Under the pieces are notes generated by a model. That model was not told the DNA's origin and did not search any database. It saw nothing but the letters and a program-made list of their open reading frames with translations. From the NCBI GenBank assembly GCA_015680685.1, contig MNCI01025042.1:1365232-1429231 (forward strand): 64,000 bases of DNA, given 5' to 3'. Shown here piece by piece: positions 57,600 to 64,000 of the stretch. A program made the position numbers and the translations under genes. This DNA is from Gnetum montanum (Eukaryota > Streptophyta > Gnetopsida > Gnetales > Gnetaceae). Within the stretch, counting starts at the first letter, position 1. Each line of letters starts with the position of its first letter.

Positions 57600-60500
57600 A
57601 TCACCAAGAAACTCCACGTTTGATACTTACCCCATATCTATGTTGTGGATGGTCAAAGGGGAGGCATTATCACCATGGATGATAATTTGACTACCTTCAT
57701 ATGAAAGGTGGATCTTCTGATGGATGGGAGAGGAGATGGCCCATAGTTGGACCAGCTAAAGCTTGCCTAAGATTAGGTTAAATCCTGGAATTTCCTTGAT
57801 AACGGTAAATTTTGCTAAGGTGGGGAACTACTCCCTTACCATGAAGGATATATTGATTGTACCCCTAATAATGATGCATGATCTATTAAAGGATTTTAGA
57901 AATAGTTTTGGTTAGCTTGATCTCATTTGTCAAGCCGAGGTTATCAATGATGATGTATAGAACTACGTTTATTGTTGCACCATCATTGATGTGCACCTTA
58001 TAGATGGTGCATTGCCCAATGCGTATGCTAATAGAAAATGGAGCTATTATGACCTTCCCTTATTTGGGGTTGATCTTGATTGCTTCATCGTGAAAGGCTA
58101 GGGATGGTGAACCCAATTCTTGTGGTGCAGGGGGTAACATCGTTGCATGGATGGCATTCACATCTATATGATGTCCTCCATAATAGGAATGAAGGCCAAA
58201 ATCTAGGCTAGTGCTTGGAGATGGGTAGATGAGGTCATGACTAGGTCATATAAGCTTAGCATTATGTTCTTTTTCTTGAGCATTTGTTTCACCTAGGTTA
58301 ATGCATTTGTGAAGTCCTTGTCATTGGCTATTGTGTTGGCCTTAACATCCTCCATGCAACTGAAGAGATGGATCTCTTACAGAGGGAACTTGGGCTTGGT
58401 TTGCTTGGCTTGCTTGGGGGCCTTAGTGCATAGTTGTGGCTTGCTAGTTGTCACCTTTACTTTAGCTAGGGGGACTATAGGGATAAGGACCAACTTTGAT
58501 GGACCAAGAACTTTTTCGTCTCGTTGTTGCCTAGTCGTTTCACCTATGAGGCACTTGTTTGGCCTCTTGCATTGTCATTGAGAGGATCTACCCATGTTGA
58601 TGGTAGGATCAACCCTTGGAGGTGAAGGGACCAATATGTTATCCACTATAGGGCTTAGGGTTGGTGAGGGGCTAGCTCATTGTGGCATCCTAATGATAAA
58701 TGGATGTTTTGTAGTTGGAGTAGATGAGGGGCTAGCATGTTGTGGCACCCTAGTGACAAATGGTGGTTTGGTAGTTGTTGCTACAGTATTCCATTTTAAT
58801 GTTGTAGTAGATGAGTGTTGCAGGATCTTGACCATGAAGGGTGTTGTGGGTGCCCGAGGTGGCACTTTGATAACAAAGGAAGGCCTCTTACTCTTGGAGG
58901 CTGATTGGACCTTTGCATTGCTATGAAGCATGTAGACCACAAAAGGATACTGTGTTGGTGTTGAGTTGCCCATGTTGATGGTGTTGATAACGTAGGTCGT
59001 AGCATCGACATTGAATAAGTTTGCTACATTAAGCACTAGTTGGCCCCTTTCTATCATTCTTTGCAAATTTTCTTGTAAAGCCTAATAGAAGTTTGTACTG
59101 TGACTAGAAATCTAGTGGTAGTGATAGAATTGATCCAACCTAAAGTGTTGTGGGATTGGAGGCTTGTTTAGTACTAATGATGTAGGATTCCTTAGTAGCT
59201 CGTAGTACTTATCATGTTATTGGCGAGCATTCTCTGAAACTTGTTTGTATTGGATTAGCCAAGCTTTTAGAAGTTGGTCCAACAACTGTGATGGTCATAG
59301 TGGAAATAGGATATACTTTGAGTGATCCTTGCACTCAAAGTGGGACCTTGGAGTAGCTTGTGTTGTGGCCCCTATCGATGTAGGCATGTTGGCTACCTAG
59401 GCACTAGTGTTTGCAGCTTTATGTGTTGGGGCTTTAGGTTGCTTTTCCTTTGGCCCATGGTTGGTTATTTTATCATGTGTGGCTACCATTGCCACCATTG
59501 CATTTTTCTTCTTCACATGCTAGTTTTGATAAGCCATGTAGGCTAGGTCCTTACTAGCTTGTGTAGCCTCCTCTATGCCCTTCGTTTGGGCAAAGGCTTG
59601 GTTGAGAGACTTCAGGGCCAAGTATAGTTTTGACTTGATAAAGTCATTAACTATACCTTTTAAGATGGCCAAAAGATGTGTCTCTACTAGTGGCTATCAT
59701 ATTTCTTGTAATAAGGCACTCTAGTGTTGAATAAACTTAGGCATGGGCTCTAGGGGCCACTACTTGACCTACATGAGTTGGTCAAGGGTCTTTTTAGGCT
59801 TTAGGTCGTACTTGAAGCATGTCACAAATTGGCTTAGGAGATTCTCCAAAGAGGTGATTGAGGCCCTGGGTAGTGAGCGATACTAGTTAGGGCTTTACTA
59901 GTTAGTAACATGGCAAACACATGCATGATGGCATGTGGCTATGCTTGCAGTAATAGGCACATAGATCTAAATGTGACCAAGTATGCATTGGGGTTCCCCT
60001 CACCATTGTACTTGGTGAGTTGAGGTAGTAGGACCCCAGTTGGAAGAGTTAGGGGTGGAACTGTAGGACTTATGGAATTGTCTTGGTTGAAATCCACCTC
60101 CTTGATGGTTTTGGAGGAAGCGACTTTGAGTTGGTTGATCTCCTTTGTCAAAATTTGGATCAATTGGAATGCTTGATCCAAGATTGGAGATGTGCCATAT
60201 GGTTACATTGGTTGGGCTATTTGCTATGTTGGTTATATAGACAGGGTCAGATTGTCGGTTGTAGAGCCATGCAATGTGATTGTTGCATTGGCTATGCTAT
60301 GGGCATGGTGACTGAGGTAGGCCATGCATGCATGGATTGGACTGATGCTAAGGGCACCAAAAAAATAGGTAGGGCATATGGTGCTTGAGTCATTTGGGTA
60401 TGGGAGATGGCCCCTACATGAGCATAGGGTTGGACACGCATGATTATTATATGAAAATATGGTTGAGTAGGTTGGGATGATGCCACAAAGGGAAAATGGA

Positions 60501-60760
60501 GAGGGGCCGTACTAGGGAGTGGTTGTTGGAAGATGGTGTAAAGAGGGCTCTTGCATTCAGAGCAGGCCTTGAACTCATCTTCCTCCTATGAGGCTTCCTC
60601 ATAGTTGTTCCCTACATCATGCTTGTTTGCATGGATGAGTTGGGACAACAACTAGTGATAAGACTCCATGAGTGGAATGATGTTGAATGAGGAGGGGATG
60701 TACTCTCATCCATATCAGTGGACTTGTTTGAAGTTTTTTTTTCTGCCTCTATGTCAAGGT
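57600..60760 (-). pseudogene. Element E gag-pro remnant
   Basis: Minus-strand relic. 60181-59939 encodes the gag block MDQAFQLIQILTKEINQLK and LTKYNGEGNPNAYLVTFR, matching A at 1670-1880. 59900-59500 is the decayed capsid core. 59150-59000 carries a decayed Cys/His motif (FYHYH...SHSTNFY) then QRMIERGQLVLN. 59066-58677 is the linker with FVIKVPP, FMVKIL, FVTRVP and FIIRMP. Protease lies at about 57980-57650: INDGATINVVLYIIIDNLGL (catalytic Asp changed to Asn) and GFNLILGK. Multiple stops throughout. Confidence 0.75.
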
Positions 60761-60989
60761 GATCCACGGGTAGCCCTACCTAGATTTTAACACAAAAAAA
60801 GTGTATTGTTCATGGCTAAGTGCAACATGCTCTAGGTGGATGATGAAGGTGTTATGTGTGTTAGACACTAATGTGGAAGGCTGATTTGGATTCATGTTTA
60901 TAGATCAAGTTGTAAGAGTTGTTGTTTGTAAAAAATGGCTAACTTTGAAAATTACAGAAAAATGACTAAGGGTGAAAACTGCAAAAAAA

Positions 60990-61365
60990 TGACTAAGTAT
61001 ACAAACCAATGTATATTTTATTGCTATACACTCTATACAGGGACAACTTATAGCATAGCAGGAATGCTTTCAAAGGTGCACTGCGCAGCTCTTTGAGATA
61101 TCTCTGCTAGATGAACAAGGACTTAAGTAGGAATTCTTTTGAAGATGTACAATGTAGCACTTCAAGATATCTCTACTTGTATAGACTTTTAGCATGAGCA
61201 GGAATGCTTTTAGAGAAGCAAGGCACTTCAATCTAAGATCTCTCTACTTAGCTTTACAGACTCTTGACTACTCACACTCACACTTGCACACTTACTACTC
61301 ACTCTTAGATTGTTCTCTACTTCACTGTGTCTAACAAAGGAGCCAGAGATCCTTTATATAGGGGA
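60990..61365 (-). promoter_or_regulatory. Pararetrovirus-type promoter and leader with three tandem repeats
   Basis: On the minus strand CCTATATAAAGG (about 61345-61356) is a strong TATA box. Downstream come three copies of a 60-70 base unit containing AGAGATATCT and AAAGCATTCCTGCT (about 61255-61190, 61185-61125, 61115-61045). An AATAAAATATAC polyadenylation-like signal at about 61015-61026 ends it. TATA, leader and poly(A) signal in this order downstream of a polymerase fit the terminal intergenic region of a caulimovirid. Confidence 0.55.
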
Positions 61366-62400
61366 GAGAGAGAGAGAAAAGGAGGTAAAGAGATAAGGAT
61401 GACATAGTAGCATATCTTACTGTAGGATATGCTTTAATTACAATTTACTATGTATGCACACTTTTTCCTGTACAAGATTCCACTTGGCGAGTTAGTGGTT
61501 ACTACTATTATCTTTGGATGCCTCTTCCTTAGGATCTGTGCTTGTATTTGGACTATATAGAGTATCTGAAGAGGAATCTTCATGCCAACTGTACCAAAAA
61601 AGTGGTTCGTGATACTTTGCATGCCATACTCCACCTTCCTGAAAGAGGTGGTGGAATGATGGATCATAATTATATGGTTCAAGTGTGGATGTCACTTTGT
61701 GGTTTAGTTGACAATGAGTAATGATGTCAGTAGCTATTGCCATAAGGACGTCTTGATACCATGCCAGTTGCCAAGGATGCTACCAATCTGTCCTTCTACT
61801 GAGACTGGTGGTTAGAAAATATGTAGGACTGGTGGATTGGAAAGCATGATAAGCCATAGTTTCATGGTAGATAAAATACTCAAAATCTCCATGCCTAGAA
61901 GCATGTAAGCATCTAATGGTGGCAGGGTTGTAATTTTCAGGATAATGCTTAGTTTTATGACCATACAAAGTCCACCATTCCCAAAAGGGTGAGAATCTAT
62001 AGGGAGATTAATGGAAATATTAAAATCAACATGGTAGAAATGGAAATCAGAGGGTTTATACCTAGGCTAGTGGAGGACAACTTGATTATTAACACATTCA
62101 TCTACAAATTGGTTAACATGCAAACTGGTTTTGATATGTATAGAAGGAAAAATATCTTCTAATCTAGGATTAGGATGACCATAATAGGTATCAACTATTT
62201 GAGGGTTAAGGTTTAACCTATAAACCAATAAGCAAATCCTTCCCAATCATTAAAATATTTATTGTAAATATTTGTAAATATGAGTAATTTGGGATTGGGA
62301 TAGATAAAGCTGGGTGTAAGGACAAGAATGAACTCTATGACTTGAGTGAAGCTCCCATCCTTTGTTCAAGAATAATTCTGCAAAACAAAATTGTTAGTAT
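61366..62400 (-). pseudogene. Unassigned frame downstream of caulimovirid polymerase
   Basis: Readable pieces in more than one frame: DTYYGHPNPRLEDIFPSIHI (about 62200), HVNQFVDECVNNQVVLH, LMAIATDIITHCQLN and HHLFQEGGVWHAKYHEPLF (61743-61492). I do not recognise the protein. Its position between RNase H and the promoter region fits a 3'-proximal viral open reading frame of unknown function. Stops and frameshifts present. Confidence 0.4.
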
Positions 62401-63847
62401 TGAAATTATTGAGTTAAATACTTTGCTAAATTATTATCCCTACTGCTAAGGTATTGTGTTTTATAAGAAAAATTAGCTAAGAATAAAGACCATCTAGTGA
62501 GATGAGTATGGGCTACCTTATTCAAATGTTTTTTCTATAGGTATTTATCAAAATATTTTAAATATGATCTAATGATAAACTTTTTCTCATGCAGAAATAA
62601 TCAAAATTTTTCTATTCCATGAATTATAGCTAAGATTTCTTTATGGATGGAATGATAGTTTTTCTCAACAGGGTTGAATTTACCACTATCATATCTATAG
62701 ATATATATGATACCTTGGAGATATTCTTTGAGTACAGCTCCCCAAAATTCATCAGAGGCATCTGTTTCTAAGATCAGAGTGCCATGAGTAGGAAGTCAAA
62801 GATATGACAATTTTATACACTGATCTTTTAATCTTTGAACAACCACTGTATGTTGTTGTGTCCAAGGTCCTACTTGTTTTGTTAGTTGCTCATTCAACAA
62901 TTTTCTATCTTTGTCTAAATCTTTATAAAAGCCAGAAAGATAATTTAAGCAACCAAGAAAGTGTTGTAATTGATTTGTAGCTTTGATCACATTCAGAAAT
63001 TTAGCTATATCTTTAAGGATGTGTTCTTGTAACGTTATTTTCCCATTTTTAATTACTACACCTAGAAAATTTACCTCATCGACTACTATTTGGATTTCTT
63101 TTTTGAGGGAGAAAGAACTAATCCATTTTGATCAAAAATATGGTAAAACTGTTCTAGATGTTGCAAATGATCATTTATTGATTTAGACATAACTAAAATA
63201 TCATCTATGTATACGACGATGAATGGATATTATTTAAAGATAGAATCCATGCAACTTTGAAAAATAGATGAAGTAGTTTGAGGTATTGTGAATGTTATTT
63301 TCCATCTATCCTTTGGATATACCTGAATTTTCCAGAAACCAAACTTTAAATTAAATTTAGAGTAAATATGTGTTCCCTGTAATAATTAAAATAAATCATC
63401 TTTGTTGGGAATTGGATGTTGGATAGATTTAATAATTACATTTATTAGCTTATAGTTGACCACTAATCTTTTCTTCCCATTCGTTAATTCTGCTTGCTTA
63501 TTCACATAAAATGCTACATAAGAAAACATACTTGTACTAGGTTGTATCATTCCTTTTTCTAGTAGTTGTTGGATTTCTTGAGCACATTCTTCTTTCAGTT
63601 TAGGGGACATACCTATATGGTGTGCTTTGGCTTCTGGTGTAATTCCATCAAGGAGTTCGATGTGACACCAATGTTGTTTCATATGCCTAAAAGATGTTGG
63701 GTCATCGCTTACGACTGATAATATTTTCTTTTTAATATGCTTGAACTCATTAGTGGGGTTTGAGTTGCTATGTGGGATCCTAGAGGAACCAATGATGGGG
63801 TCCAATCTACATCGATAGGGGTGTAGAGAATGTACAAAGACAACCAC
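62401..63847 (-). pseudogene. Endogenous caulimovirid reverse transcriptase/RNase H, partial
   Basis: Polymerase fragment of an ancient plant pararetrovirus integrated in element E. 63847-63386 is the N-terminal RT half with SPKLKEECAQEIQQLLEKG and a GKKRLVVNYK motif typical of Caulimoviridae rather than Ty3. The catalytic YIDDIL lies near 63205. A FLGVVI and LQHFLGCLNYL block follows (63050-62900). RNase H is seen at about 62775-62590 with LETDASDEFWGAVL and a SIHKEILAI motif. Stops near 63383, 62795 and 62600 and an RT gap (FGLKN region missing) make it non-functional. No coat, movement or protease region is seen, so only the 3' half of a genome is present. Exact boundaries with E are uncertain. 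Confidence 0.8.
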
Positions 63848-63873
63848 AATGGAGTCTAGAAGGGAAATAAATT

Positions 63874-63892
63874 GACCCTCCTTCTAGCACCA
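63874..63892 (-). other. Element E primer binding site
   Basis: TGGTGCTAGAAGGAGGGTC on the minus strand, five bases inside the LTR end, the same family site as in A. Confidence 0.8.
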
Positions 63893-63897
63893 AAAAT

Positions 63898-64000
63898 TGT
63901 AACAACCAAAAATGTTAGTGGCTACAATCATCGAGGGGTCAATGAAAGCATAGCCTAACACTAACCCCATGCAAAGGCCTACTAGAAGTGAAGACGAGGC
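63898..64000 (-). repeat. Element E 5' LTR, 3' end only
   Basis: About 100 bases that align with 53901-54005 (AACAACCAAAAATGTTAGTGG against AATGACCAAAAACATTGGTTG, in shorter blocks). The LTR continues past the window edge. Confidence 0.75.

Overview
This window looks like a repeat-dense intergenic block from a large-genome land plant. Evidence for this is nested Ty3/gypsy LTR retrotransposons with a Tat-type dual RNase H pol, an endogenous caulimovirid fragment, plant-like GT-AG introns and heavy CpG decay in the older copies. I recognise no ordinary host gene, tRNA, rRNA or CRISPR array. The clade (gymnosperm, fern, lycophyte or other) cannot be fixed from the sequence alone.

The layout is a nest of elements, named here A-E and H. 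D (minus strand, 5' LTR 51132-52492) is the oldest scaffold. A (plus strand, 3' end of its 5' LTR at 1-34, 3' LTR 15291-16467) lies in an intron of D's antisense gene. B (plus strand, LTRs 18451-19763 and 43947-45370, target duplications ATCCC/ATTCC) lies further along that gene, which resumes at 45371. C (minus strand, 22792-35156, perfect CATGG duplications) is inserted in B. H (27489-31105, perfect ATGTG duplications) is inserted in C and holds a palindrome of about 2.2 kb. A solo LTR of the C family (42979-43868) sits in B's 3' region. E (minus strand, 53901 to beyond 64000) is a separate neighbour. It lacks pol and carries a caulimovirid polymerase/leader fragment (about 61000-63850).

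The most unusual system is an extra gene carried by the A/B/D family. It lies between protease and reverse transcriptase, on the strand opposite gag-pol. It has at least seven exons, with splice sites that recur in diverged copies. It encodes an FCP1/HAD-phosphatase-like N-terminus that has lost its catalytic aspartates, then a domain resembling plant transposon-associated proteins, a basic segment, a coiled coil and a short acidic/proline-rich tail. In A it has its own TATA box and a leader full of the palindrome GCGTATACGC, which is also abundant in A's LTR. In D the gene is split by the insertions of A and B, yet its parts still align exon by exon.

Element C shows a parallel design. It has gag but no pol, plus a sense-strand reading frame of about 935 codons broken only by stop codons. 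A GCGATATCGC-type palindrome array and TATA box precede that frame, and the same pair occurs in C's LTR. Arrays of short TTAAACT-containing repeats separate the modules of the A/B/D/E family, and E appears to have lost the antisense gene plus pol between two such arrays. All coding regions seen are broken by stops or frameshifts, so the window holds relics rather than active elements.
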